64,000 nucleotides of DNA, taken from NCBI RefSeq assembly GCF_004000215.1, contig NZ_RBVY01000007.1, positions 62,001 through 126,000 on the forward strand. The letters are read 5' to 3'. This document shows, piece after piece, positions 33,939 to 44,554 of this stretch. Under the pieces are notes generated by a model. That model saw only the letters and a program-made list of their open reading frames with translations. It was not told the origin of the DNA and ran no database searches. Positions within the stretch are counted from its first letter, which is position 1. Each line of letters starts with the position of its first letter. The translations under genes were made by a program, and so were the position numbers. Origin of the DNA: Nitratireductor alexandrii. Lineage in GTDB: Bacteria > Pseudomonadota > Alphaproteobacteria > Rhizobiales > Rhizobiaceae.

Positions 33939-34119
33939 GGGTTCCCTCCCTGCGGCACGCGCCCGCCCGGCGGTCGGGCATCGCATGCCTGTTCAACATC
34001 CCCGCGCCTGGGCCTAGCCATGCGCGGGCCGGCGAATCGTCGCCGTTTCTCTCCCGCGACCTGCCTACATCAGATTTCTGAATGAGGGAAAGCTAATATT
34101 TGAAGAGAGGCGCCAGGCC

Positions 34120-34159
34120 AAAAAACAGGGGCGGTGCGCCCCCTCGGCACACCGCCCCT
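34120..34159 (-). terminator. Rho-independent terminator after the L,D-transpeptidase gene
   Basis: On the minus strand AGGGGCGGTG and CACCGCCCCT pair around 13 bases and are followed by GTTTTTT. The rest of the 293-base interval up to 33938 holds nothing recognisable. Confidence 0.8.
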
Positions 34160-34231
34160 TCGCCGCGTCGTCGCCGGTCGCGCTGCGACCGGCTGCCCCC
34201 GCCGCGAAAATCGAGTCTCGTTATGTCGGTG

Positions 34232-35071
34232 TCAGATCACCTTGACCTGGGTGCCGACGCCGACGCGCTCGTAAAGCTCGATCACATCCTGGTTGCGCAT
34301 GCGGATGCAGCCCGAGGACACCGCCTGGCCGATCGTCCAGGGCTGGTTGGTGCCGTGGATGCGGTAGAGCGTGGAGCCGAGATAAAGCGCGCGCGCGCCA
34401 AGCGGATTGGCCGGCCCGCCCTTCATGTGCGCGGGCAGGACGCGGCCCTTCTTGCGCTCGCGGGCGATCATCTCGGCCGGCGGGCGCCAGTCCGGCCATT
34501 CGCGCTTGCGGGTAACCTTGTGCGTGCCCGCCCATTCGAAGCCGGGCTTGCCGGTGCCGACGCCGTAGCGGCGTGCCTTGCCGTTCGGCTGGACGAGATA
34601 GAGAAAGTTCTGGGTGGTATCGATGACGATGGTGCCGGGTTTTTCCGGCCCGCCATAATCGACCGTCTGCGGCAGATAGATCGGGTTCATCTGCGGCTGC
34701 GCCGGCTTTTGCGCCGGCCGGGCGACGGCAGCCGTCTCCAGCGGCCGATTGCGATGGGCGCGCGTCGCGCGCGGCTCGGCGAAACGGACCTGCGCGCCGC
34801 GGTCGTAAACGACCCCGCCGCGCCGCACATAGGCCGGGCGCTGCTGGTCCATCGTCCGGCGGGCGCGCGCAATCGCCTCGGCATTGCCGATGCGGCGTGC
34901 CGTGTTCGACCGGTCGAGGGTCGGTTTTCTCTGCAACTGCATCACCCAGGGCGCGCTCAGATCGGGACTGACCGTCAGCGGCGGGCGTTTTCCGTAGCGC
35001 TCGCCGGCCGCCGCACCCGAAACCAAAAGGGCGACGGCGGCGGCGCCGGCAAACAAGGACAGGATTCGCAT
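34232..35071 (-). CDS. L,D-transpeptidase (YkuD domain)
   Basis: A 279-residue exported protein. Residues 1-22 form a signal peptide (MRILSLFAGAAAVALLVSGA). An Arg-rich linker follows, then the YkuD catalytic domain (about residues 140-279). The active site is YRIHGTNQP with SSGCIRMRNQDV, the Cys being the nucleophile. It forms 3-3 peptide cross-links or anchors proteins to peptidoglycan; rhizobial species use such enzymes for polar growth. Start ATG 35071; the frame is open to 35134 without a signal-peptide-like start. Confidence 0.9.
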   Translation of the reverse strand: MRILSLFAGAAAVALLVSGAAAGERYGKRPPLTVSPDLSAPWVMQLQRKPTLDRSNTARRIGNAEAIARARRTMDQQRPAYVRRGGVVYDRGAQVRFAEPRATRAHRNRPLETAAVARPAQKPAQPQMNPIYLPQTVDYGGPEKPGTIVIDTTQNFLYLVQPNGKARRYGVGTGKPGFEWAGTHKVTRKREWPDWRPPAEMIARERKKGRVLPAHMKGGPANPLGARALYLGSTLYRIHGTNQPWTIGQAVSSGCIRMRNQDVIELYERVGVGTQVKVI

Positions 35072-35295
35072 CGGACGTACTCTCCACATTTCGTCTGATG
35101 ACCGGGCGCGTAACGAGGGGACGCCCGGAAGCAACGGCGATTGTGGCGGCGCGGAGAGTCGGAATGGTGAATCCGGTTCGTTAAAATGCCGATCTGTCAG
35201 GAAAGAGTCCGGTGTGGTTACCGGCCGGTTCAGGAATCTGGTAAAGGCGCGCTTAAAGCCGGCCCCAGGCGCGTTAACGGACGGATTTCGAGTGC

Positions 35296-35934
35296 ATGGA
35301 CGAGCAGAAAAGCGGATTGATCGCGGGTGAGGACGGGGCGCTGCGCTGTTTCTGGCACGGCAACGACCCGTTCTACCAGCACTATCACGACCATGAATGG
35401 GGGCGCCCGGTCGCCGACGACCGGCGCCTGTTCGAAAAAATCTGCCTGGAAGGATTTCAGGCCGGGCTTTCCTGGATCACCATCTTGAGAAAACGGGAGA
35501 ATTTTCGCGAGGCTTTCGAGAATTTCCACATCGACCGGCTGGCGCTCTATACCGAGCGCGACGTGGAGCGGCTGTTGACCAATGCCGGCATCGTGCGCCA
35601 CCGCGGCAAGATCGAATCCACCATCAACAATGCCCGCCGGGCGCGCGAACTGGCCGACGAGGCCGGCTCGCTCGCGGCCTGGTTCTGGTCGTTCGAGCCG
35701 GGAGCGGAGGAGCGGCCGGCCGTCGTCGACTATGCCACGCTTCTCGCCAATCCGAAGACGGCGACCTCGACGCGCATCTCCAAGGAGCTGAAGCGGCGCG
35801 GCTGGTCGTTTGTCGGCCCGACCACGGTCTACGCCTTCATGCAGGCGATGGGGCTGGTCAACGACCATATCGAAGGCTGCGTGTGCCGGAAGGTGGTGGA
35901 GCTCGAACGCGAGCAGTTCGCCCGGCCGGGCTGA
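35296..35934 (+). CDS. tag: DNA-3-methyladenine glycosylase I
   Basis: A 212-residue helix-hairpin-helix glycosylase that removes 3-methyladenine from DNA. The zinc ligands are visible: C18 and H31 (RCFWHG, HYHDHEWG), and His and Cys in NDHIEGCVC, with the same 13- and 4-residue spacings as E. coli Tag. The conserved FQAGLSWITILRKRENF segment lies near residue 54. Transcribed ahead of hisS with a 114-base gap. Confidence 0.93.
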   Translation: MDEQKSGLIAGEDGALRCFWHGNDPFYQHYHDHEWGRPVADDRRLFEKICLEGFQAGLSWITILRKRENFREAFENFHIDRLALYTERDVERLLTNAGIVRHRGKIESTINNARRARELADEAGSLAAWFWSFEPGAEERPAVVDYATLLANPKTATSTRISKELKRRGWSFVGPTTVYAFMQAMGLVNDHIEGCVCRKVVELEREQFARPG

Positions 35935-36048
35935 CCGGCCCGACCCTTGCCGCTCCCTGCCGCATCGGTTACACGCCGGCTGTCGTTTCTTTGTTGAAGA
36001 AACATTTCACGCCATACGGTTCACTCCATCGCCTGGACGCAGCACGAC

Positions 36049-37608
36049 ATGAGCGGCAAACCCCAGAAAATGAAAGCGCGGCTGCCGCGCGGCCTCGTCG
36101 ACCGCGCACCGGCCGATATCCGCGCGGTGGAGGAAATGTGCGGCAGGATCCGCGAAGTCTACGAGCTCTACGGCTTCGAGCCGGTGGAAACGCCGCTGAT
36201 CGAATATACCGACGCGCTCGGCAAGTTCCTGCCCGACCAGGACCGGCCGAATGAGGGCGTGTTTTCGTTTCAGGACGACGACGAGCAGTGGCTGTCGCTG
36301 CGCTACGACCTGACCGCGCCGCTGGCGCGCCACGTGGCGGAGAATTTCAACGACATCCAGCTTCCCTACCGCACCTATCGCGCCGGCTGGGTGTTTCGCA
36401 ACGAAAAGCCAGGCCCGGGCCGCTTCCGCCAGTTCATGCAGTTCGACGCCGACACGGTCGGCGCGCCCTCGGTGGCGGCGGACGCCGAAATGGCGATGAT
36501 GATGGCCGACGTGATGGAGGCGCTCGGCATCGCCCGCGGCGACTACGTCATCCGCGTCAACAACCGCAAGGTGCTCGACGGGGTTATGGAGGCGATCGGG
36601 CTCGGCGGCGCGGAAAATGCCAGCCGCCGGCTGACCGTGCTGCGGGCGATCGATAAGCTCGACAAATTCGGACCGGAAGGCGTCAAGCTTCTGCTCGGTC
36701 CCGGCCGCTGGGACGGCGGGCGCGAGGGCGAGGGCGATTTCACCAAAGGCGCCGGGCTGGATGAGACGCAGGCCGCGATCATCATCGATTTCGTCGGGAA
36801 GGAGGGCTTTCTCCAGGAAGTCAGAGAAGGCCGCTATCGCAGTCCGTTGAGAAGCGAAAACCCCGATCGCACGCCGGTCAATTTCGAAGCGCTGCAAGCG
36901 ATGACGCGCGAGGGTGCTTCCGAACTGGAGCAGATAGCATCTCTTGTGGAAGCCGCCGGCTACGGCCCGGATCGGATTCGCATCGACCCCTCGGTCGTGC
37001 GCGGGCTCGAATATTACACCGGTCCGGTCTACGAGGCCGAGCTCACCGCCGAGATCCCCAACGAAAAGGGCGAGATCGTACGCTTCGGCTCGGTCGGCGG
37101 CGGCGGGCGTTATGACGGGCTGGTGTCGCGGTTTCGCGGCCAGCCGGTGCCGGCGACCGGGTTTTCGATCGGCGTGTCGCGGCTCGCCACCGCGCTGAAG
37201 AATCTGGGCAAGCTCGGCCAGGATCCGGTGCGGCCGCCGGTTCTGGTCACCGTCATGGACGGCGACACGGCGGCGATGGCGAAATACCAGCAATTCACCC
37301 AGGCGCTGCGCGCCGCCGGCATCCGCGCGGAGATGTATCAGGGCAACTGGAAGAAATTCGGCAACCAGCTCAAATATGCCGACCGGCGCGGTTGTCCGGT
37401 CGCCGTCATCCAGGGCGCGGACGAGCGCGACCGGGGCGAGGTGCAGGTCAAGGACCTGCTCGAGGGCGCCCGGCTTTCGGCCGAAATCGACAGCAACGAG
37501 GAATGGCGCGAGGCGCGCGTGGCGCAGGTCTCGGTGCCCGAAGCCGAGCTTGTCGCCACGGTTGCGCGCATTCTCGACGCACAGGCCAAGGAGCGGGACG
37601 GCCGGTGA
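36049..37608 (+). CDS. hisS: Histidyl-tRNA synthetase, alphaproteobacterial type
   Basis: A 519-residue class II synthetase, about 90 residues longer than the usual bacterial enzyme. Motif 2 reads [20 protein letters not shown] (residues about 113-132) and motif 3 GFSIGVSR near 375, with histidine-binding segments [12 protein letters not shown] and GGGGRYDGL. The C-terminal anticodon-binding domain follows. Extra length and a diverged motif 2 loop match the alphaproteobacterial HisRS said to recognise tRNA-His with A73 and without G-1, which is exactly the tRNA gene at 2776-2852. First gene of hisS-hisZ-hisG. Confidence 0.93.
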   Translation: MSGKPQKMKARLPRGLVDRAPADIRAVEEMCGRIREVYELYGFEPVETPLIEYTDALGKFLPDQDRPNEGVFSFQDDDEQWLSLRYDLTAPLARHVAENFNDIQLPYRTYRAGWVFRNEKPGPGRFRQFMQFDADTVGAPSVAADAEMAMMMADVMEALGIARGDYVIRVNNRKVLDGVMEAIGLGGAENASRRLTVLRAIDKLDKFGPEGVKLLLGPGRWDGGREGEGDFTKGAGLDETQAAIIIDFVGKEGFLQEVREGRYRSPLRSENPDRTPVNFEALQAMTREGASELEQIASLVEAAGYGPDRIRIDPSVVRGLEYYTGPVYEAELTAEIPNEKGEIVRFGSVGGGGRYDGLVSRFRGQPVPATGFSIGVSRLATALKNLGKLGQDPVRPPVLVTVMDGDTAAMAKYQQFTQALRAAGIRAEMYQGNWKKFGNQLKYADRRGCPVAVIQGADERDRGEVQVKDLLEGARLSAEIDSNEEWREARVAQVSVPEAELVATVARILDAQAKERDGR

Positions 37609-37651
37609 TGCGGGCTTGTGTCTTTTCGCGCGCGGCCGGAGCCGGGCGGTC

Positions 37652-38770
37652 ATGACGGCGCGTCCGCCCTTTGCCGAGGATATTTCGGCCGTGTTTGCCG
37701 AGCGCGGCGCGGCGATGGTCGAGGTGGCGATGCTGCAGCCGGCCGAGCCGTTTCTGGACATGGCCGGCGAGGATCTGCGCCGGCGCATCTACCTGACGGA
37801 GAGCGAAACCGGCGAGACGCTGTGCCTCAGGCCCGAATTCACCATTCCCGTCTGTCTCGACCATATCGAAAGCCGCGCCGGCACGCCGCGCCGCTATGCC
37901 TATCTCGGCGAGGTTTTCCGCCAGCGCCGCGAGGGCGGCAGCGAGTTCTTCCAGGCCGGCATCGAGGATCTGGGCGAGGCCGACATGGCAACCGCCGACG
38001 CGCGTTCGCTGGCCGACGCGCATGCGCTGCTTGAGCGAACGCTGCCCGGACATGCGCTTTCGGTCACGCTCGGCGACCAGACGATCTTCGAGGCCGTGCT
38101 CGCCGCGCTCGGCCTGCCGCGCGGCTGGCGCATGCGGCTTGCCCGCGCCTTCGGCGCGCCGGACCAGCTCGAGGCGGCACTCGCCGACCTCGCCGATCCG
38201 CCGAAAAACGTCGCCCTGCCGGCGCCGGTCGCCGCCTTCGTCGCCGATGGCGACCATGACGGGCTGGCGGCGCATATCGCAGCCGGGATGGAGGAGGCCG
38301 ACCTGTCGGCGGCGCTCGGGCGCACGCCGGGCGAGATCGCGCGCCGGCTGATCGAAAAAGCCGAACTGAGAAGCGTCAGGCTGTCGGCCGAGGCGTTCGC
38401 GGCGCTGAAGCGTTTTCTGGCGATCCACGTGCCACTTGGCGACGCGGCCGCCGCGCTCGAGGCGTTCGGTGGCGATGCCGGCATCTCCCTGGGAACCGCG
38501 CTCGACAATTTCTCCGCCCGCGCCGAGGCGATCGCGGGTTACGGCCTGACCGGCGCGAGTGTCCATTACGACGCCGCCTTCGGCCGGCCGCTCGACTATT
38601 ATACCGGGCTCGTCTTCGAGATCTCGGCCGCAGGCGGCGAGCGGCCGCTTGTCGGCGGCGGCCGTTACGACCGGCTGCTGACGCTTCTGGGCGCGCAAGA
38701 CCCGATACCCGGCGTCGGCTTTTCGGTCTGGCTCGACCGGATCGAGAGCCTGCGGGAGGCCGCGCCATGA
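37652..38770 (+). CDS. hisZ: ATP phosphoribosyltransferase regulatory subunit HisZ
   Basis: A 372-residue HisRS-like protein lacking aminoacylation function. Recognisable remnants are [17 protein letters not shown] (motif 1/2 area), [20 protein letters not shown] (motif 2) and [11 protein letters not shown]. It forms a hetero-octamer with short HisG and confers feedback control of histidine synthesis. Start ATG 37652; the open frame extends back to 37376 inside hisS. It overlaps hisG by four bases. Confidence 0.9.
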   Translation: MTARPPFAEDISAVFAERGAAMVEVAMLQPAEPFLDMAGEDLRRRIYLTESETGETLCLRPEFTIPVCLDHIESRAGTPRRYAYLGEVFRQRREGGSEFFQAGIEDLGEADMATADARSLADAHALLERTLPGHALSVTLGDQTIFEAVLAALGLPRGWRMRLARAFGAPDQLEAALADLADPPKNVALPAPVAAFVADGDHDGLAAHIAAGMEEADLSAALGRTPGEIARRLIEKAELRSVRLSAEAFAALKRFLAIHVPLGDAAAALEAFGGDAGISLGTALDNFSARAEAIAGYGLTGASVHYDAAFGRPLDYYTGLVFEISAAGGERPLVGGGRYDRLLTLLGAQDPIPGVGFSVWLDRIESLREAAP

Positions 38771-39465
38771 CCGTCACGCTCGCCCTGCCGTCCAAGGGGC
38801 GCCTGCGCGAGGAGGCGATGGCGGTGTTCGCGCGCGCCGGCCTGCCGGTCGTCGAACCGGAAGATACGCGTCGCTACCGCGCCCGTATCGACGGCCGCGA
38901 CGACATCGAGGTCGCCTTCCTGTCGGCCTCGGAGATTGCCAGCGAGCTCGGGCGCGGCGCCGTCGATCTGGGCGTGACCGGCGAGGATCTGGTGCGCGAG
39001 AGCCTGGCCGACTGGCAGGCCCGGGTCGCGATCGCCGCGCGGCTGGGCTTCGGCCGTGCCGACGTCGTGGTCGCGGTGCCCGATATCTGGCTCGACGTGG
39101 CCACCATGGCCGATCTCGACGACGTGGCGGCGGATTTCCGCCAGCGTCACGGTCGCCGGCTCAGGATCGCGACCAAGTACTGGCGACTGACGCAGCAGTT
39201 CTTTTCCCAGATGCACGGCATCCAGGTCTACCGGATCGTGGAAAGCCTCGGCGCAACGGAAGGCGCGCCGGCGGCCGGCCAGGCCGACGTGATCGTCGAC
39301 ATCACCTCCACTGGCTCGACCTTGAAGGCCAATCATCTGCGCGTGCTCGACGACGGCATCATCCTGAAATCGCAGGCGTGCCTGGTGACGGCGCTGAAGG
39401 CGCGCCCGGCAGCCGACGCGGCGCTGGTTGCCGAGATCGGCGACAAGGTTGCACGGGCGCTTTAG
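38767..39465 (+). CDS. hisG: ATP phosphoribosyltransferase, short form
   Basis: A 232-residue catalytic subunit for the first step of histidine biosynthesis. [15 protein letters not shown] opens the protein. The phosphoribosyl-binding loop is [20 protein letters not shown] near residue 177. It lacks the C-terminal regulatory domain of long HisG and therefore needs HisZ, encoded just upstream with an ATGA overlap. The following 189 bases hold nothing recognisable. Confidence 0.93.
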   Translation: MTVTLALPSKGRLREEAMAVFARAGLPVVEPEDTRRYRARIDGRDDIEVAFLSASEIASELGRGAVDLGVTGEDLVRESLADWQARVAIAARLGFGRADVVVAVPDIWLDVATMADLDDVAADFRQRHGRRLRIATKYWRLTQQFFSQMHGIQVYRIVESLGATEGAPAAGQADVIVDITSTGSTLKANHLRVLDDGIILKSQACLVTALKARPAADAALVAEIGDKVARAL

Positions 39466-39654
39466 GCACCGGGTCGAACTCGGCTTCAACCTCCCATTGT
39501 CCGCTGGTTTTCCATCGCTTTGCCGGAGCCGCCGGTTCCCAGCTCTTTGACCCGTCGCCTCGAAGCGACGCCGGCGCATTGCGGCCGCAATGCCGGGTGC
39601 TAAACTCCTCCCAAAGCCGCGCATGGCAGGTCGGCGGCGTCAGGGAGGACAGAC

Positions 39655-41379
39655 ATGACCATTCACCCGGCCGGGGAACCGGTATTGACGCCGGTCGACG
39701 GGCTTTCGCATGTTGTGGGGGATCGCACGCGACCTCTGCTGGAGCAGACCATACCCGCCCGCCTCGCTGAGACGGTGGCGCGCTTCGGTGCGCGCGAGGC
39801 CGCCGTGTTCTGCGCCGAGGGGACCCGGCTGACCTGGCGGGAATTTGCCGACGAGATCGACCGGCTCGCCGCGGGGCTGCTGGCGCTTGGCATCGGGCGC
39901 GGCGACCGGGTCGGCATCTGGTCGCCCAACCGGCGCGAATGGCTGCTGACGCAGTTCGCGACCGCCCGCATCGGTGTCGTGCTGGTCAACATCAATCCGT
40001 CCTACCGGCTCTACGAGCTGGAATACGCGCTCAACAAGGTGGGCTGCCGGGCGCTGATCACCGCGGCCGTGTTCAAATCGTCCGACTATCTCGGCATGAT
40101 CCGCGAGCTTGCCCCGGAACTGGACGAGGCCATGCCGGGTGGCCTGAAGGCGGCGCGCCTGCCCGCGCTCACCACCGTCATCCGCATGGGAGACGGGCGC
40201 TCGCCCGGCATGTTCGGCTTCCAGGAGGTGATGGAACTCGGCGGGGCCGAGGAGCGCGCGCGGCTCGATGCGGTGAGCGCCGGCCTCGATCCGGACGACG
40301 CGATCAATATCCAATTCACCAGCGGTACCACCGGCGCGCCGAAAGGCGCGACGCTCAGCCATCGCAACATCCTCAACAATGCCCATTTCGTCACCCAGAC
40401 GATGAATTTCACCGAGGCCGACCGGCTGGCGATCCCGGTGCCGCTCTACCATTGCTTCGGCATGGTCATGGGCACGCTGGGCTGCGTCACCAAGGGCGCG
40501 GCGATGATCTTTCCCGGCGAGGGTTTCGACCCGGAGGCGACGCTGGCGGCGGTGGCCGGCGAACGCTGCACGGGTCTTTACGGCGTACCGACCATGTTCG
40601 TGGCCATGCTCGATCATCCCGGTTTCGCCGGCTTCGACCTGTCCAGCCTGCGCACCGGCATCATGGCCGGCGCGCCCTGTCCGGTCGAGGTGATGAAGCG
40701 GGTGCAGCGCGACATGAACATGAGCGAGGTGACGATCGCCTACGGCATGACGGAGACCAGCCCGGTCTCCTTCCAAAGCCATGTGGACGATCCGCTGGAA
40801 AAACGCGTCTCGACGGTGGGGCGGGTACATCCGCATGTCGAGGTCAAGGTTGTCGACGCGGATGGCGCGACGGTGCCGGTGGGGGTCTCGGGCGAGTTGT
40901 GCACGCGCGGCTATTCGGTGATGAAGGGCTATTGGGACGAGCCGGAAAGAACCGCCGAGGCCATCGACGCCGACGGCTGGATGCATACGGGCGATCTCGC
41001 CACGATCGACGCGCAAGGCTATTGCAACATTGTCGGGCGGGTGAAGGACATGATCATCCGCGGCGGCGAGAACGTCTATCCGCGCGAGATCGAGGAGTTT
41101 TTATACCGTCATCCCAAGGTGCGCGAGGTCCAGGTGTTCGGCGTGCCGGATCCGCGCTACGGCGAGGAGATCTGCGCCTGGGTGGTGGCGGCGGGCGAGG
41201 CGCCGAGCGAGGACGAGATCCGCGCCTTCTGCCAGGGACAGATCGCCCATTTCAAGATCCCGCGCTATGTGCGGGTCAAGGAAGACCTGCCGATGACGGT
41301 TACCGGCAAGCCGCAGAAATTCATCATGCGCGAGGCGATGGTCGCGGAACTCGGCCTGGCGGTCGACGAGACGGCATAG
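39655..41379 (+). CDS. Fatty-acyl-CoA synthetase (AMP-binding enzyme)
   Basis: A 574-residue ANL-superfamily ligase. The ATP-binding loop is [20 protein letters not shown] (about residues 221-240). The A5 motif is AYGMTETSP (about 362), the hinge [20 protein letters not shown] (about 462-481), and the catalytic Lys lies in [11 protein letters not shown] near the C terminus. Length and motifs match medium- to long-chain acyl-CoA synthases. Start ATG 39655 follows GGGAGGA. Transcribed alone. Confidence 0.9.
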   Translation: MTIHPAGEPVLTPVDGLSHVVGDRTRPLLEQTIPARLAETVARFGAREAAVFCAEGTRLTWREFADEIDRLAAGLLALGIGRGDRVGIWSPNRREWLLTQFATARIGVVLVNINPSYRLYELEYALNKVGCRALITAAVFKSSDYLGMIRELAPELDEAMPGGLKAARLPALTTVIRMGDGRSPGMFGFQEVMELGGAEERARLDAVSAGLDPDDAINIQFTSGTTGAPKGATLSHRNILNNAHFVTQTMNFTEADRLAIPVPLYHCFGMVMGTLGCVTKGAAMIFPGEGFDPEATLAAVAGERCTGLYGVPTMFVAMLDHPGFAGFDLSSLRTGIMAGAPCPVEVMKRVQRDMNMSEVTIAYGMTETSPVSFQSHVDDPLEKRVSTVGRVHPHVEVKVVDADGATVPVGVSGELCTRGYSVMKGYWDEPERTAEAIDADGWMHTGDLATIDAQGYCNIVGRVKDMIIRGGENVYPREIEEFLYRHPKVREVQVFGVPDPRYGEEICAWVVAAGEAPSEDEIRAFCQGQIAHFKIPRYVRVKEDLPMTVTGKPQKFIMREAMVAELGLAVDETA

Positions 41380-41399
41380 ACGCATCTCGACGTGGCGAC

Positions 41400-41420
41400 G
41401 GCCCGGGCGCTGCCCGGGCC
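41400..41420. terminator. GC-rich hairpin between acyl-CoA synthetase and doxX genes
   Basis: GGCCCGGGC-GCT-GCCCGGGCC, a nine-pair stem between two convergent genes. It has no T tract on either side, so termination is only likely. Confidence 0.5.
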
Positions 41421-41447
41421 GCCTGCAGTGCGACCGTTGCGTATCGG

Positions 41448-41846
41448 TCAGGCGTTGACCGTCTTGCCCGTGCGGGCATCGATCGACAGCGCGCCGGGGC
41501 CGGCCACGAACAGGGCGAGCATGCCGCCGGCGATTGTGACGTTCTTCATGAACAGGATCATCTGCATCTGGTCGGCCGGCGCGTAGTGGAAGACGAAGCC
41601 GGTGAAGACGCAGAAGGCGGCGAGCGCGAGCGCCGTCAGCCCGGTCTGGAAGCCGACCAGAAGGGCGATGCCGGCCAGCGTTTCGAAAATGGCGGCGAGC
41701 CAGGCCAGAAGCGTGCCGGCCGGCAGGCCGACCGAGGTGATGTAGCCGGCGGTGCCGTCGATCGTGCCGAATTTCTGCAGGCCGGCCATGATGAACATCA
41801 CCGAGAGCAGAATGCGCGCGATGAGCAGGATGACGCTGGTGGACAT
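41448..41846 (-). CDS. DoxX family membrane protein
   Basis: A 132-residue protein with four predicted helices, starting MSTSVILLIARILLSVMFIM, with the DoxX segment AGLQKFGTIDGTAGYI and AIFETLAGIALLVGFQ. Family members are tied to redox homeostasis and thiol metabolism. GGAGAA lies nine bases before the ATG; the frame is open to 41873. A perfect inverted repeat lies about 50 bases upstream. Confidence 0.85.
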   Translation of the reverse strand: MSTSVILLIARILLSVMFIMAGLQKFGTIDGTAGYITSVGLPAGTLLAWLAAIFETLAGIALLVGFQTGLTALALAAFCVFTGFVFHYAPADQMQMILFMKNVTIAGGMLALFVAGPGALSIDARTGKTVNA

Positions 41847-41891
41847 AAGGGTGTTCTCCGCAGGGTTTTTCAATGGCGCACAGTTAAGGCC

Positions 41892-41914
41892 ATGTCTTCA
41901 CGACAAAAAGACAT
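41892..41914. repeat. Inverted repeat ATGTCTT-N9-AAGACAT upstream of doxX
   Basis: A perfect seven-base inverted repeat 46-68 bases upstream of the doxX start. No T tract follows. Possible operator of an unknown regulator; doxX genes are often controlled by HxlR or ArsR-type repressors. Confidence 0.35.
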
Positions 41915-41970
41915 CTGTCGCGGGACTGTTCGTTCACAATCGTTGAACGGCAGACGGTAACGCCTCCATC

Positions 41971-43362
<1,392 letters not shown>

Positions 43363-43459
43363 GGCGTCTCGTCCTGGCTGCTGCATGCCGGCGAAGATAG
43401 GCGCGCGCGGCCGCCCTCGCCACCATGCAGGACTTTTCCGCAGGAAATAACGCTCCCCG

Positions 43460-43486
43460 TGTCGATCTTGCGCGGGGTCGTACGTC
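43460..43486 (+). promoter_or_regulatory. Predicted ECF42-type promoter (TGTCGA-N17-CGTC)
   Basis: TGTCGA at 43460-43465 and CGTC at 43483-43486, separated by 17 bases. This matches the ECF42 motif reported in Streptomyces venezuelae (TGTCGA in -35, CG[A/T]C in -10) as I recall it. The first DGPF gene begins 59 bases downstream and the sigma gene lies two genes further on, implying self-activation. I found no second TGTCGA before the sigma gene. Confidence 0.65.
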
Positions 43487-43544
43487 GTGTTGACGAAACC
43501 GTCCCACAGCGGGCCGGTAAGGCTGGGAAACGAAGGAGAACGCG

Positions 43545-43961
43545 ATGCGCGTGATGGTTCTGGTCAAGGCGTCGGCGGAGTCGGAAGCCGGCGCGATGCC
43601 GAGCACGGAGCTTTTGACCGAGATGGGCCGGTTCAACGAGGAATTGGTGAAGGCGGGCGTGCTGCTCGCCGGCGAGGGGCTGCATCCGTCCAAAAAGGCG
43701 GTGCGGATCGACTTTTCCGGCGAACAGCGCATGGTCGTCGACGGGCCGTTTGCCGAGACGAAGGAACTGGTCGCCGGTTTCTGGATCCTGCAGGTCAAAT
43801 CGCTGGAGGAGGCGGTCGAATGGCTGAAGCGGTCCCCGTTCCGGGACGGCCAGGTCGAGATCAGGCCGATCTTCGAGCTGGAGGATTTCGGCGACGCCGC
43901 CACGCCGGAGGTTCGCGAGCGCGAGCAGCGCCTGCGCGAGCGGATCGAGGGTCGGAATTGA
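43545..43961 (+). CDS. DGPF/YCII-domain protein 1
   Basis: A 138-residue ferredoxin-like-fold YCII protein ([20 protein letters not shown]) with the diagnostic [20 protein letters not shown] near residue 63. DGPF proteins are the usual genomic partners of ECF42 sigma factors; their enzymatic role is unknown. Ribosome site AAGGAG, six bases before the ATG. First gene behind the proposed ECF42 promoter. Confidence 0.9.
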   Translation: MRVMVLVKASAESEAGAMPSTELLTEMGRFNEELVKAGVLLAGEGLHPSKKAVRIDFSGEQRMVVDGPFAETKELVAGFWILQVKSLEEAVEWLKRSPFRDGQVEIRPIFELEDFGDAATPEVREREQRLRERIEGRN

Positions 43962-44010
43962 TTTTAGGGCGAAAGCGACTTGTACGTCTTCACCGCCTGA
44001 GGAGAACCAG

Positions 44011-44421
44011 ATGAGATTTATGATGCTGATGATCCCGGCCGGCTACGAGAGTGCCGCGCCGGGAACCATGCCCGACAACAAGGACCAGCTCGACGCGATG
44101 ATGAACTATAATCGCGCGATGCAGCAGGCCGGCGTGCTGGTCGCATGCGACGGTCTTCATCCGCCCTCGATGGGCGCGCGGGTGCGCTTCGACACCGGAC
44201 GTCCGGTGGTTACCGATGGACCTTTCACCGAGGCCAAGGAGGTGCTGGGCGGTTACTGGGTGATCGACGTCGCCTCGCGCGATGCGGCGATCGAATGGGC
44301 CAGGCGCTGCCCAGGTGCGCCCGACGAGATGATCGAGGTCAGGCAGGTGATGGAAACGGACGATTTTCCCGAAGACATGCAGGGTTCGCTCACCGACTTC
44401 GCCGACATGCAGAACCGCTGA
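44011..44421 (+). CDS. DGPF/YCII-domain protein 2
   Basis: A 136-residue paralogue of the preceding gene (MRFMMLMIPAGYESAAPGTM) with VVTDGPFTEAKEVLGGYWVI near residue 69. The ribosome site GAGGAGA lies before the ATG. It is 49 bases downstream of the first DGPF gene with no promoter of its own that I can see. Identity to the first copy is modest, so this is an old duplication rather than a recent one. Confidence 0.9.
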   Translation: MRFMMLMIPAGYESAAPGTMPDNKDQLDAMMNYNRAMQQAGVLVACDGLHPPSMGARVRFDTGRPVVTDGPFTEAKEVLGGYWVIDVASRDAAIEWARRCPGAPDEMIEVRQVMETDDFPEDMQGSLTDFADMQNR

Positions 44422-44554
44422 GCCCGCGTTCGTTACGGCTGCGATTACCCCCAAGGTATTGGATCGTGGTTCGTTCAGCGGTCGGCGGCAAACCAGTCGG
44501 CGTGGGTGCAAAGCGTGACTTGCGTCGTCGGGACCCTCGATCTATTCGGGAAGC

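Noticed and set aside
39939-41960. 673-codon plus-strand frame over the acyl-CoA synthetase and doxX
   Set aside because: Crosses a convergent gene boundary and has no recognisable domain.
44422-44554. Second ECF42 promoter before the sigma gene
   Set aside because: No TGTCGA is present; the sigma gene is more likely read from the promoter at 43460.
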